64,000 nucleotides of DNA. Origin: Rhodeus uyekii (lineage: Eukaryota; Chordata; Actinopteri; Cypriniformes; Acheilognathidae). A model generated the notes under the pieces. It was not told where the DNA came from, made no database searches, and was given only the letters and a program-made list of their open reading frames with translations. The first letter of the stretch is position 1; every line of letters begins with the position of its first letter. Position numbers and translations under genes: made by a program. The DNA is taken from assembly GCA_037043235.1 (NCBI GenBank), contig JAWRVZ010000323.1, positions 310,001-374,000 on the forward strand, written 5' to 3'. Of this stretch, positions 33,994 through 45,060 are shown piece by piece.

Positions 33994-34138
33994 CATTTAC
34001 ATTTACATTTATGCATTTGGCAGATGCTTTTATCCAAAGCGACTTACATTGCATTCAAGGAACACATTGACATTCAAATGAGTTCTTGCTTTCCCTGGAA
34101 ATCAAACCCATGACCTACTCTACTGTAGCGACAGGAAA
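33994..34138 (-). mobile_element. tRNA-derived SINE, degraded head
   Basis: Same family as 11124-11273. On the minus strand the B-box region is mutated (GGGTTTGATTTCC) and the A box is only partly recognisable (GCTACAGTAGAGTAGG). The tail TAAGTCGCTTTGGATAAAAG is closer to consensus than the tail at 11.1 kb. Confidence 0.8.
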
Positions 34139-35425
34139 GACAATCAACATTAAATAATAGGTAAAACTACAACGGACTACAAAGATGGCACAAGGGACAG
34201 GATAAAGGAAATATAACAAAATGACAGGGGGAACAAAGTGCATATCAAAATGATTGTCAATGCATGTCAGTACATTGAGGTCAAATAAAGAATGACCTCT
34301 CCTCTCTGCTTGGTCATATCGACAAAATGTGGACTCACGTTCAGTACAGTAACATTACACATTTCTCTACACTCAGCTATTTACTCTGGGAACACTTTGA
34401 GACGTGTAAAAAAATAAATGAATTATATATACATAATCCCCCACACTGTTTGTCCTGCCCTTAACAAATCATCATCACAGCATAGTGGCAAAGATGTATT
34501 AAAAACCTTTGGATTTCTCAAATGATTTTTTACATTAATCATCAATTTTGATATCAAGATTTTGTATAATCTTTTGCAAGATTATTGTAGTGCTTCTGCC
34601 TATTGCCCTGACTGACACTCCTTGCCATGCCCCAAAAATTCTACAATTAAAAAAAAAGAGCTACATTCAATATTGTTGTTAGCTTACATGCTTCTTTATG
34701 GTTGTGTCAAGGAAATAGTTGGTCAATATTTATAGACCCCACTCAGAGAACTCTAGCCAAGGGATCTATAGGACCCTATTCTTGATGAAGCAAATCAGAT
34801 GCAGAAGTCAGTGAGGGCAGTTGAGTTTTTCTCAGCAGTTCTCCCTTTGTAGTTCGATTTTCTTGATTTTTGAGCATGGCTGAGATCCAGTGACTTGAAT
34901 TGTGTTTTTAATGAAGACTTGGATAAATTCAAGAGTCAATACACACATACTTTTGTGTGTTTTAACTCTCATGTTTTGCTGAGATTGACTATATTGTTTT
35001 AATGTTTGGAGTTTCAAAGACCCCAATGATATAGGCCCATATGGGTCAAGAGTGTCAATGGTATACCAGTTTAACAGGTATAGCGTTTTTAATCTAGCAA
35101 ACAATATGCATTTTTCAAATACCGCCATAGACAAAGTTTCTCAGGGGAACGCAAAACCATTAACATATAATTGTTTTTCCTATCTAATTATTTTATCATC
35201 ACCATGTCCCTTTAGGGACCCCGTAGCACTCTGCAGCGGGTGTCGCCAAAGATAAAAAATATTTTAACAGCCATTTCTGAAAATATGTTCTTGTCTGTAC
35301 TGTGGACTTGTGAAATGTCATCAGTCGTTGCTCAAATACTGTTCTAATTTTTGGTGTCTTGTGTGATCCTGAGACAGCCAGTGATCACTGAATGCATCTT
35401 GCACCAACCAGCAAGCATCAATGCC
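34139..35425. other. AT-rich spacer
   Basis: No gene or named repeat is recognised. Confidence 0.5.
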
Positions 35426-35429
35426 TATT

Positions 35430-35860
35430 TGAAAATTTCAGCCGACATTTTCAGAGTTATAGGCGATCACTGGGCATACATGTACCAGCCTTACCTCGCC
35501 TAGTCCTTCTGAAATGTTCACGATCCGGCGCGATATCTGACGATGAGGCTCTTCCCTAACTGATTTAAAGGCCACATTACACCAGTGCAGTAACACCATC
35601 ATCATCATCATCATCACATTCATCGAACCGCACAGGTCTATCATACTGGAGTCTCAAGATACTACTGTTATTGATGAGTGTAAAACAACGTAATACGTAT
35701 CGTATGAGAGAGAGAGAGAGAGTAAATGTATAGTATTACGGTTTTATAATTAAATAGATTTAATTAAAACATATTTAAAGTATAAATATACATATTTTAA
35801 ACAATCCGATCCACATTAACCGCGAAAATCGAGGGATCACCATATACCATTGTACTAGAG
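35430..35860 (-). mobile_element. Pogo/Tigger-like DNA transposon fragment
   Basis: On the minus strand it begins near GGTGATCCCTCGATTTTCGC (about 35825-35850), followed by GGTTAATGTGGATCGG, a Tigger-like terminus. It continues through (CT)n, CATACGATACGTATTACG and GGTTCGATGAATG to ATATCGCGCCGGATCGTG. It is the inverted relative of 31270-31510 and retains more CpG, so it is probably the better preserved copy. There is no transposase frame. Confidence 0.5.
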
Positions 35861-36329
35861 TGCTCACTTTCATATGGATCAAGTCATATGCTAATGTATT
35901 TGACCCAACTAATGTCACTGCCCCCCCCCCCCTCCCCAATTCCAAAACAAGACATTTTTAGAGCTTGATTACATAAATGCTTTGTCTATAGCGGGGAGGA
36001 TGTTTTAAATCTTGGAACGTCCAGGATGTATATGTTACTAAATGTTACTTCAATATACAACCCGAAACTGAATATCTAATGATGTTTTAATATCACGTAG
36101 CATGAACTTTAATGCCACGATGTTTGGCAGTCGTTGTTAGCAAGACATTTGGAATATGTTGAATTGTGGTTACTTTGAATGCTTAACTTAAAACCAATGA
36201 AATGTGTAATAATGTTATAATATGATGCTGATGCTTGAGGCATTCAGAAGATGTGGAATATTTTATTACTTGATACCATTACTTAAAACCAACAATATAT
36301 TAATTTCTTATGTTATTTCAGTTTGACAC

Positions 36330-36630
36330 CTTTACTTTTATTTTTATGGAGCATTATAAAATACCGACCATTTCAAAGCAGTTTTACAGTGATAAATAGG
36401 AAAATAATTATCAATGAAGCAAACAGAATTCAATTCTGATGTAAAGCACCTAAAAAAAGTCTGTGGTGTCATTCTGCGGAAGTGAGTTCAGTGTTGATTC
36501 AATTCAGTTCAATAACTGTGTACAGTTGATCAATTATGAAATTAGTTCAATTCAGCTATAAAGCAGCTCTGCAGAAAACAACAACAACCTCATCGTTCAG
36601 CTCAATTTAGTTCAAGTTTGCTTTTCATCC
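36330..36630 (+). repeat. Dispersed cyprinid-type repeat
   Basis: CCATTTCAAAGCAGTTTTAC, then TTCAATTCAGTTCAATAACT and TTCAATTCAGCTATAAAGCA form the repeat family that is also seen at 28.93 kb, and in part at 50.88 kb (AAGTCACCTTTATTTATATA). Confidence 0.55.
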
Positions 36631-36739
36631 AATAGGTTTGTCTGGAAAGGAACATTATGACATTTACCAGAGACATTTACCAAATTCTGAAAACTGATGA
36701 TGTGCATGAAAGACTTGGAGAAAAATATAGAGAAGCTAT

Positions 36740-37270
36740 AGAGAAAGTAACAAAATGAGAACAGTGCGTGCATCAGTCTCACTCATCAATATGGCTGCCA
36801 GGTGCTCAGGTGGTACAGCGTTTGGCCCTGGCCCGGGCTCATCAATGTGAAGGGCGATTTCATCCTTTTTGCATCTCTCGTCTCTCCCACTTGATTAATT
36901 GGGTTACTAAAATGCCGGTGGAATGCATAATGCAAGACCCCCACCACCAACACACAGTCTTTTCTAAATAGGTTTCTTTTTTTTCTTTGAGGCTCTCTCT
37001 CCCTCGCTGTCTCTTGCATCCTCAGGATGTGTACCTCCAGCTTATTTGCATATACTTGATATTCATGACAGGCACGGTAGGAGAGAAAAAAGAAGAGGAC
37101 GAAATATGAAAAACTATTTAACAATAATAATGATGCTGATGATAAAATTAATTACGCCCTGGGATAGTGAGATGGATGGATGATGGGGAGACAGTGAGAT
37201 GAGAGTTTAATTTAATTCTGCCACCTCATCTGTGTTCAGAGGCGCCGTGGAAAGATCTCACTGTGAAACA
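36740..37270. other. Non-repetitive island, possible enhancer-like element
   Basis: The stretch contains CTTGATTAATTGGG, TTATTTGCATATACTTGATA (an octamer-like ATTTGCATA), AAATTAATTACG and GGCGCCGTGGAAAGATC, with no repeat signature or supported frame. That density of homeobox-type words resembles vertebrate conserved non-coding elements. It is inference only, because no alignment was possible. Confidence 0.25.
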
Positions 37271-37434
37271 AAAGACTTTGATGCACAATATACAATATCA
37301 CACCATATAAGCTAGATGACATTTTTTAGCACTCATATTCACATTCATATGTGATGAGGAATAAGGAAAAATTTGAAGTAGTTCTCCTTCAGGACTGAAT
37401 CTTATGTATGTATTTTGAGTGTCATGGTTATTTT

Positions 37435-37437
<3 letters not shown>

Positions 37438-37468
<31 letters not shown>

Positions 37469-37744
37469 TGAGTTTTTTTAGTGAAGTATTCTAAAAAGAA
37501 CTGTCAAACTTACATTTTATGATAGTATAGTTTTGGGGAGCAATTAATTAATATCTGATGATTATTGATCTCAGTGTAGTGTGAACGCAATTTAGCAGAT
37601 CTGTCTAAATTCACAGGCCGACATCACACACAATCCCACTCATTGTCATTAACCTCTTCATTTGAAGAAGGTTTTTAAATTAAACACTAGTATGTCACAT
37701 GAAAATATATTTTTTTATATAATCACTGAAGCTGTTGCTCAGTT

Positions 37745-37778
<34 letters not shown>
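37438..37778. repeat. Two (TA)n microsatellites
   Basis: TA tracts at 37438-37467 and 37748-37778, separated by AT-rich unique sequence. Confidence 0.95.
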
Positions 37779-37782
<4 letters not shown>

Positions 37783-37984
37783 TAAGGCATAGACCTTTCA
37801 ATTTTAAATTCTGTGTCCTTTTTCTACTCCCTTTCCGTTAAAATTTAAGAACTGAACTATAATTTTAAAGGCATTCTTAATATAATTCTGAATGCCGTAC
37901 AGGCCTGAACATTACAAGACTCGCGAAATATAAAATGTTGATTTGTTTAGTGACCTTCTAGGCATCCCTTTTTAACAGTCACTG

Positions 37985-38330
37985 ACACACAATCCCCTTT
38001 CAGTCATTTCGACTCCCTTCTGCCCCACCTCGACATTTGATTTACATATGATCTTTAAGCAGGCTATGGCTATTAGGTTATCATTCAAATTATTCACTAT
38101 TCACGTCACATTTTCAGATAGGTCATTCCCTCGTACAAGCCTTAAAGAAATGCACTAGGAAGGAGCAATAAGAGAGAACGAGAGAGGGAAAGAAATAAGG
38201 GGAAGGGGGAGAGAAAGAGGGATGAATGCATAAGTAATGAAATAAATTGATTAAGGGCTCCAAAATCAATTGCTTTCCTGCCTGCAATGGAAATCTATAG
38301 CTTAATTTAGCATGATGCTGCAAGCCTGTA
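37985..38330. other. Non-repetitive island, possible regulatory element
   Basis: The words TTGATTTACATATGATC, TGATTAAGGGCTCC and TCTATAGCTTAATTTAGCAT lie in sequence free of recognised repeats, apart from a purine-rich part at 38150-38220. No frame is supported. Confidence 0.2.
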
Positions 38331-39190
38331 GTTCAGCAGTAAATAGGGTGAAAGGGAAATGGAATTTAACTGCCATTAGATGAAGTACAGTAATAGGAGT
38401 AAAGAGTAAAACAAAGATGAAAGAAGTAGTTAAGGAGGAAGAAAAGAAAATTAGAGGTAGGCGTCTAATAGGGGTGTAACAGTAGACTCTTATCACAACT
38501 TGGTTTGAACCATGGAACTGATCTTAACAACAATGTAAAAAGAAGAGATAAACTGTGAACACATTTTTTATTAACATTTCTAAAAAAGAAAACAGAACAG
38601 AATAGAAGAAAATAACAGAATGCCTTTCCTGTCATTGCACATTTGAAGTGCAACAAAATTTGTTGTGTAGTCTCTAAAAAAGATGCATTTAATAATTTAC
38701 CCACATATTAAATTACCCGCATAATTTACCCTAAAAAACAAGAATCTGTTACAGGCTCATGTTCTGTCACAGATTACATACAATTTATGTCAATTTGAGC
38801 ATACAGCGGGAGTCAATATAGAGTTACTGTCACTATAAATTACCAAACCATGGATGAAAACTCACAACAAAAGGTAAACACACTTTGTGTAGTGCAGAGC
38901 AGCTGTCTTGCACTGTATGAAGAGAGTTGTCCATTCTGGTTCCGTTCACACAGTACAGGTATTCCCAGAATAAAGTTGTAAGTCCTCAAAATTAAGAGTT
39001 CAGTTAAACATTAAGTTGTCACTCCCATAAATAACTGAACTGTGTGTGAAGTTAACAGTATTAAGGACTCACGCACAGGACTGACAATCGTATTCTGCTG
39101 CTGTGTAACCATGGCCTAAATGCAGACTAACAGATTTACAAAAAAGGGCGCCCCAAAGCCAAACACCATTGCATACAGTTAAGAAAGCTG
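38331..39190. other. AT-rich spacer
   Basis: No gene or repeat family is recognised. Confidence 0.5.
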
Positions 39191-39399
39191 TTGTCCCAAT
39201 TCAGAGGCTCCATCCTTCAAAGTCCAAGGTTGGACTGAGCGTTGTCAAATGGGATGGTTTAGCCTATGGAGAATTGTTCTTGTGGCCTTGTTGCAGTAAC
39301 ATTTATAATAGACTTCTTGAAAGTCAATGGTATTTTTATTAAACTGTCAAAAAACAAAACATTGATAACAACAAAAAGTGCACATAACAAAAAGTTAAA

Positions 39400-41086
39400 G
39401 TTCCCTTCAATGGGAACTTGAGCTGCATAGAAATTCTAGGGGATTGCCTTGGCATGTAGCCTCGTGAAGCACTGTGAAATCAATCATGCAACTGTGGAAT
39501 GATCGGCACGGGTTGGTGAAGCCATGATCCAGGATCATAAAGGGGCATCAGAAACAGGAAGTGGCAGCTTTGAGTGTCTTCAGCAAAGCTCTGTGTCGGT
39601 TGTGTTGTGTGAAACAAAAGTATATATTTCTCTAGCTAGTTTTCCACATCTTTTATATTAATGGCGAACCAACATGTTTTAGAGTGTGTGCTTCCTCTGT
39701 CCCCACTAGTGAGGGCAGGGCTGCACACCTCTTAGATTAGACATGTTTGCTCCCAAAAACAGAAAAAAACAAAAAAAAAAACTAAAGGCAGTATCTAAAA
39801 CATTTTTGCCGCCCAGGTTTGCTTCCTCAGGGCTCGGATCCTGCTATTGCCAAGATGGGCTCTGCTTTATCTCAGCCCTTATCTAATAGATCTGTTCCTA
39901 TGCCTGGATCCGGAGTCACGTTCTAGAACGGTTTCTTCCGACCAGGTAGGGGCACTCTGATGCTGCAACGATCCAGCTCTGAGGAGTTGGATGTGTTAGT
40001 GTCGAGGCTGGAGAGGAAGTTTCGCCATCTTCCTCCCAGGCCAATGAGGAGCTTGTCGAGGTTGTGAATCTCTCGGTCTCATGACTAAGAATTAAAAAAA
40101 TGACTGCCGAGACCAGGGACACTAATTCTAATAAATGCATCTGGATGAACGTCTCCTGCGCAATTCCATCCCAGTGTCGGATGTAAATCCCCGGTGTTGC
40201 CCACCAAGCCATGCGGGTCACTTTACTCCAGTGGGCAGAGCATATTCCGCTCTAACCTGGAAGTGGTAGGCTTGAGCATCCTACCACCCTACTGCAGGCT
40301 TTACAAGCGGAGTTGCTCTGGGACCTTGATGAGGATGAGGGTGAGGGCTCTCTCTCCGGGCCGCTAGGAATTTGGCCTCTTTGAGAAGTTGGCCACTCCA
40401 AGAGTATGGCTCTGGCAGCTACGGAGAGATTTTATTTAAAAAAAGAGAAAAAATCTTGATGTCCCTCTCTCACCTTCGGGCCTTTTCAGCGACTCGGTCT
40501 GAGGATCTGTCATCGAGAAGTTTCAGGGGGCTTCGTATGGCAGGTGGCCTGGATTCCTTCTCCATGAGGGTCCAGGCCCACTCCACTAGGAGCATGGCTG
40601 CCTCCATGGCTATCTATCAGGCTATCCCTTGCTTGTGTTTGTGCTGCGATGGAATGGTCCTTCCCGCACACATTCCAGAGGTTCTACCAGCTTGACCTCT
40701 TCTCTGCTCCAGGCATGAGGGTGCTCTCATAGTGAGCTGCGACACACCTGCGGTCGGCGTTACTGAGGTGGTGTTAGCATATCGTTCCCCTAGCGTTTCA
40801 ACATAGCTCGAGGTCGTATGAAAGGGCTTGTCTTGGGTTATGTATGTAACCTTAGTTCCCTAAGGAGGAACGAGACGTTCCGGTTTCAGGTGCCCTTTTA
40901 TGATCCTGGATCATGACGTCACCGACCCACGACGATCATTCCACAATCACATGATTGATTTCACAGTGCTTCACGAGACTACATGCCAAGGCATTCCCCT
41001 ACCGTTTTGACGCTGGGTTTCGTTCTTCCTTAGGCAACTAAGGTTACACTAATATGTACACTAATACATATGTAACTTAAAATGTT
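39400..41086 (+). mobile_element. Short DIRS derivative (element C)
   Basis: It begins GTTCCCTTCAATGGGAACTT and ends near TGTAACTTAAAATGTT. Inverted repeats (39415-39575 against about 40880-41020) share CCTTGGCATGTAGCCTCGTG, CCAGGATCATAAA and AATCATG words. An ICR lies at about 40773-40875 (CCCCTAGCGTTT, then GTATGTAACCTTAG). Remaining coding pieces are a Gag fragment around 40020-40260 and the recombinase C-terminus at 40560-40725 (MRVQAHSTRSMAASMA, then the frame-shifted equivalent of FYQLDLFSAPG). RT and RNase H are gone. It is the shortest DIRS here (1.7 kb). Confidence 0.83.
40560..40725 (+). pseudogene. Tyrosine recombinase C-terminal fragment in DIRS C
   Basis: VQAHSTRSMAASMA preserves the H-x-x-R box. 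Downstream, CATTCCAGAGGTTCTACCAG encodes, in a shifted frame, the region of the catalytic tyrosine (F-Y-Q-L-D). The N-terminal two thirds of the enzyme are missing. Confidence 0.75.
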
Positions 41087-41344
41087 TTTAAAAAACAGAA
41101 GAAAAAGATTTGTAAGGTTACATATTCAAGTAAGTTTTAACCAACAACACTTACATTTAAAAGTGTAATCCAGCATTTTCTTTAAAAAAATACCTAGCGG
41201 TGACCAATAAATCTTGAGACAAGCTAGGCTGTGAAGGATCCTCTCTTTTTATCTTTCGCACCCAGGAGACCACCTATATGTCTCCACTGTGATGCATTCG
41301 GCCTTTGAATGCAACCTTCGAAGGATATAGTCTCTGAATTGGGA

Positions 41345-43175
41345 TGCAGTGAAAGCATGAGCTGTCAATAGTTTGCTGGCAAATAAACTGGAATTTAAAC
41401 AAATTTTACACTCCTGCACTGTGATTTGAGAAATTTTAGTCTCAAGTTTTAGTTATATTGTGAAAATGTTAGGCACATGTAAATACACACCTATTCACAC
41501 AGTCAATACATTTTTGTCCAATCTCAGAACTGACATTGTCAATACAGTACAAAACTAACCAAAATGGAGTGACAGCTTATCTCTATGGAATGGACAAAAT
41601 GGATAAATTGTATAAAGGACTGAGAGATGAAAATCTGGAATACACAGATTGTCTGATTTACTCAATCATTTTTGCGCAATACAGTTTTGTCTCTTATAAA
41701 CTTGATTTTTTTTTTAAACTGATAAGCTGTTTGTTTGCTTTTGTGGAAAGGAAGTTGCAAATCAAAATTGATCAAATTAATTGATAGCTTTTCATTAGCT
41801 TCTAAACAGTGTGGTGTGATGCGTGCAGTTCCCATAATGTCATAATGATGCAGCATTAAGTGAACCTATGAATGGGAACATCTCTATTCAACTCAAGAAT
41901 GATGGATCTGAAGAAGATGGTGTGAGCAGGCCCTTATTAGGTACCGGCTACTTGTCGCTCTAAAGGGTGGTGCTAAGTAGCGTCAGCCAAAGAATTGGCA
42001 TGATTTAATAAGGGCTTCAGACAATTACCAAATTTGACATTTTTCCCATAGCAACAGGTACTGACACAGGGTTCCATACTGAGACATTTTAAAGGATGAG
42101 GGCACATCAGTAGCTTGTCCATGTTGGCATCTGCCTAATTTGGCCTAGTTTCTAAGAACAGAAATACCACAGTTTTATTGAACACAAAATCTGACAACAA
42201 TTACAAAGCATTTTCTACTCCTTTCGAAAAGCTGGTCTATGAAAAGTAAGCTCCCTATATCTACTCTAATGTTTATGTAAGACAGAAATGCTGCTCTCAT
42301 GGGTTATATTCATATCATGACAAGTATTTTCAGTGAATTTTGCTTATATGACCTTGAATTTGACATCAATCCTAGATTATGACAGCAACATCTGTTAAAT
42401 TTAAACACTGTGTGGTTAGCTACATTTTGTTATTTACATGTAGCAACTATCTTTTTATAGCTTCATTTGACAAAACTTTTAATAGGAGGAAATCCAATGC
42501 TATAGCCTTTTAACCATAATGAAGAATAATGTGAATACTTGTACTTACTATCATTATCTGCACAGTGCAAACATACATTCACCTTCAAAAATTCTGAAGA
42601 TCATATGGCTCTATCTAAAAGTGACACTCGCACATCAAATTGAATAAGGGTAACTGTGCAGCAGAGAAATGAAGCAGGGAAAAGACACAACACTCTTTAA
42701 GGGACCTGTCATGATAATGAAAACAAATAGCACTCTGGTCGTAGAAGATGCAACTGAGGAGGACTTCATTTGCGAGCCATCTTGACCAGAATTTTTCACC
42801 ACTTCAGTCATTTTAGGGTTGTTAGTGAGTGACACAAGGGAGAGAGTATATGTGAGAGCAAAGAAAAATGGGAGCAGTCATTGTAATAATTGTTCAGGGT
42901 CAGTTATTCCCATGTCAGTGCAATCACTCAGAACCACTGAGCCACAAGTTGGCAGAAATCTGCACATCATCTGTAGAATTTATTTGCAAAAGCCAACCAT
43001 TTTAGTACTGCACATTTATGTTTTGAAAATCTCTATTTTGAAAATCCCATTGTAACACTATTATTGTGCTCATGACTGCAATATTGTCTAAGGTGACAGA
43101 GACACTGTTGTAACATTGGCACAATATCTTCGATTTACAGTGCTCACAAGATGGTAAAATTAACACTATAAGATA
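41345..43175. other. Spacer containing a foldable 86-bp segment
   Basis: No gene is supported; an 82-residue frame at 41.5-41.8 kb is AT-rich without a domain. The noteworthy part is the inverted-repeat segment at 41930-42015, described separately, inside a non-repetitive stretch of about 41.8-42.15 kb. Confidence 0.5.
41930..42015. other. Multi-stem foldable segment
   Basis: The ends GCCCTTATTA and TAATAAGGGC are perfect 10-bp inverted repeats. Inside, GCTACTT pairs with AAGTAGC (7 bp), and GCCAA-AGAA-TTGGC forms a tight hairpin. Together they draw a three-stem junction of 86 nt. It lacks a tRNA anticodon arm and B box, and hammerhead core motifs. It might be a small MITE, a structured RNA or a chance within conserved sequence. 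Confidence 0.5.
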
Positions 43176-43182
43176 GCCTGGC

Positions 43183-44137
43183 TGTGGCGAGCAAGGCGGG
43201 GTCGAGGGACGATGGGAGCGTCACGAGATCCGGTGGCGTGATTGGTAATGAGTAGTGACCAACCAAATTCACGGGTAAAAATTCGCAATTTCACGGAAGG
43301 TTTTTAAAAAAACACTCGATTACACGGAAATTTCACGGGTACAATGTTTAGGCACCAATCACTGCAATTAGTCCATCTGCTGTCACACCCGCTGTTTTGT
43401 ATTCTAAAATACCACTTTTCGACTGTTCACCACCTGTATTAAAAAACAAAAAGGAAACAAAATACGACTACAACGCACGTAGCCACACACTCCGCAATGC
43501 CAAGTGACATTAATGAAATAGTTTACAGTTTTTCGTGGCCAAAACTTGGCCGACCAACGTGGTTGCTGACATATTCTGTCGCTGCGGTGCATTGACGCTT
43601 GTGTACTGGCTGACACTTCTCTCCACGTCAACGCTGTTCGTTGGTACAGAAAGGTAGCGTAATGCAGCCGGCTCAGCAGAGGAAACCGACTGCTGTTATA
43701 CTCCTATCCGGCGGAACGTCTTTTGCTGCTGCTTTGTAGGCTGCAAACTCGGCTAAGACGCTACGATCATCTGCTCCTGGTATACTCTTTATCAGTAAAA
43801 ATATTTATCTTCAATAAAAATTTCACTATTTCACTATTTTTGTTGGGTGTTTTCACGGAAAGTGGCCGATTTCACGGAAAATGTCACGGCCGTGAAATCG
43901 TGAATTTGGTTGGTCCCTAGTAATGAGCGCCACCTGTGAGCCATCGGTCTCGAGTCTCATGGAGGAGCGGAGGCATAAAAGGAGGAGCGACGACAGTGTA
44001 AGATGAGAGAGGACCAGGCCTGTGTTTGTGTGGGCCAGCACGTTTATAATGTATTTATGTTTTTTTTTCATATCAAAGTTTGTTGAATGTTCACCAGTTC
44101 CCACCACCTTCTTCCCTGAACAAAGAACCTTGTTACA
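43183..44137 (+). mobile_element. Solo LTR interrupted by a hAT-like insertion
   Basis: The unit runs from TGTGGCGAGCAAGGCGGGGT to CCTTGTTACA and is flanked by a perfect 5-bp duplication, CTGGC (43178-43182 and 44138-44142). Removing the inserted element and one copy of its 8-bp duplication leaves 280 bp that align through their length with the solo LTR at 59362-59681 (GCGTCACGAGA, GAGAGGACCAGGCCTG, CACCAGTTCCCACCACCTTC). A TATA-like GGCATAAAAGG is at about 43972. No internal genes are present. Confidence 0.9.
43253..43919. mobile_element. Non-autonomous hAT-like element
   Basis: This 667-bp insertion begins TAGTGACCAACCAAATTCAC and ends GTGAATTTGGTTGGTCCCTA, so the terminal repeats are inverted over at least 12 bases with one mismatch. 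It is flanked by a perfect 8-bp target duplication, GTAATGAG (43245-43252 and 43920-43927). An 8-bp duplication together with TAG-type ends indicates the hAT superfamily. There is no transposase frame; subterminal TTTCACGG words recur near both ends and could be transposase binding sites. Confidence 0.92.
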
Positions 44138-44754
44138 CTGGCATTGCAAGAAATATATATCTCCAGTATCTTCAAAACTTACCTTTATACTTCCTGATCT
44201 TATTTTTCTTTTTTCACTTCTCTTCACAGATTGTTCCTCTGCATTTTCAAACACAAGCAATCTTTATCAAACTTATTATTACCAAGCGTTACTGTCTGGA
44301 CGTCTTGCATGCATAGGCCCCTTGATGGCCCTATACACCCACTTATATTGCTTTACTAGTTAGGACTGGTTCTGTGGAGGTTTTACAGGTATCGCACATG
44401 GGACACTTCATGATGTATTTTCAATCTCAGGTTCAAGTTAGCAGTCAAAAGTTTTTGCCAGTGTTTGCTCCCAAACTCTCTGTCACAACCATGGAGGCCA
44501 TCTCTGTCTCTTTTACTTTAGAGGCCATTTCTAAGCTCCCTGTTTATAGCTCCCTGCCATCCCTGTGCCCTCTGAGTCCCCTGTTATGGCCGTAGAGATA
44601 ATCTCTTCCTGTTTTGTCATGGCCACAGAGGCTATCCCAACTTGTTCTATCACATCCACAGATGTCATCGCTAAACTTCCTGTATTTCATACCTATACTG
44701 TCATTTCCAAGAGTGCCATCTCAGAGCCCACTGTGTTTTTTTTTCTATTATACT

Positions 44755-45060
44755 TCTGGCTCTCCAAAGGTCTCCTGTTCTACAGGTTGTGCAGAAGTCT
44801 CCTGTTTTTCCAGCTCTCCAGAGGTCTCCTGCTCTACAGTCTCTCCAGAGGTCTCCTGTTCTGCCAGCTCACCAGAGGTATCCTGCACTGCAGGCTCTCT
44901 AGGTGTCTCCTGATCTGCCAGCTCTCTAGAGCTCTCACACGCTGCAACTTCTCTAGGTTTCTCATGTTCTGCCTTCTCTATGAGGTCTCCAGCTCTACAG
45001 TCTCCTCCTGGAGACCTCCCACTCTGCTGGCTCTCCAGTGTTTTTCCACTCTGCTGGATT
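44755..45060. repeat. 27-bp minisatellite, nine-residue periodicity
   Basis: About eleven degenerate units of TCTCCAGAGGTCTCCTGCTC followed by TACAGTC. Because 27 is a multiple of three, one plus-strand frame reads SPEVSCSTV, SPEVSCSAS, SPEVSCTAG (44614-44913), while an overlapping frame reads GLLLYSLSR. Neither frame has a start, domain or continuation I can defend. The upstream 44450-44740 has a looser repeat of words such as GTTATGGCC and GAGGCCATCTCT. It may be the relic of a repetitive coding segment of a mobile element. Confidence 0.75.

Larger units (their letters stand above)
39194..41344. mobile_element. Inverted-repeat DNA element hosting DIRS element C
   Basis: TCCCAATTCAGAGGCTCCAT, then CCTTCAAAG, at 39194 pairs with the right edge, which reads on the minus strand TCCCAATTCAGAGACTATAT, then CCTTCGAAGG. 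Subterminal GCCTTTGAATGCAACC at the right is typical of a common fish hAT/Harbinger-like repeat. Only about 200 bp on the left and 260 bp on the right remain outside DIRS C, with no coding potential. Confidence 0.6.

Noticed and set aside
41930..42015. A tRNA or hammerhead ribozyme
   Set aside because: There is no B box, anticodon arm or conserved hammerhead core; only generic stems are present.
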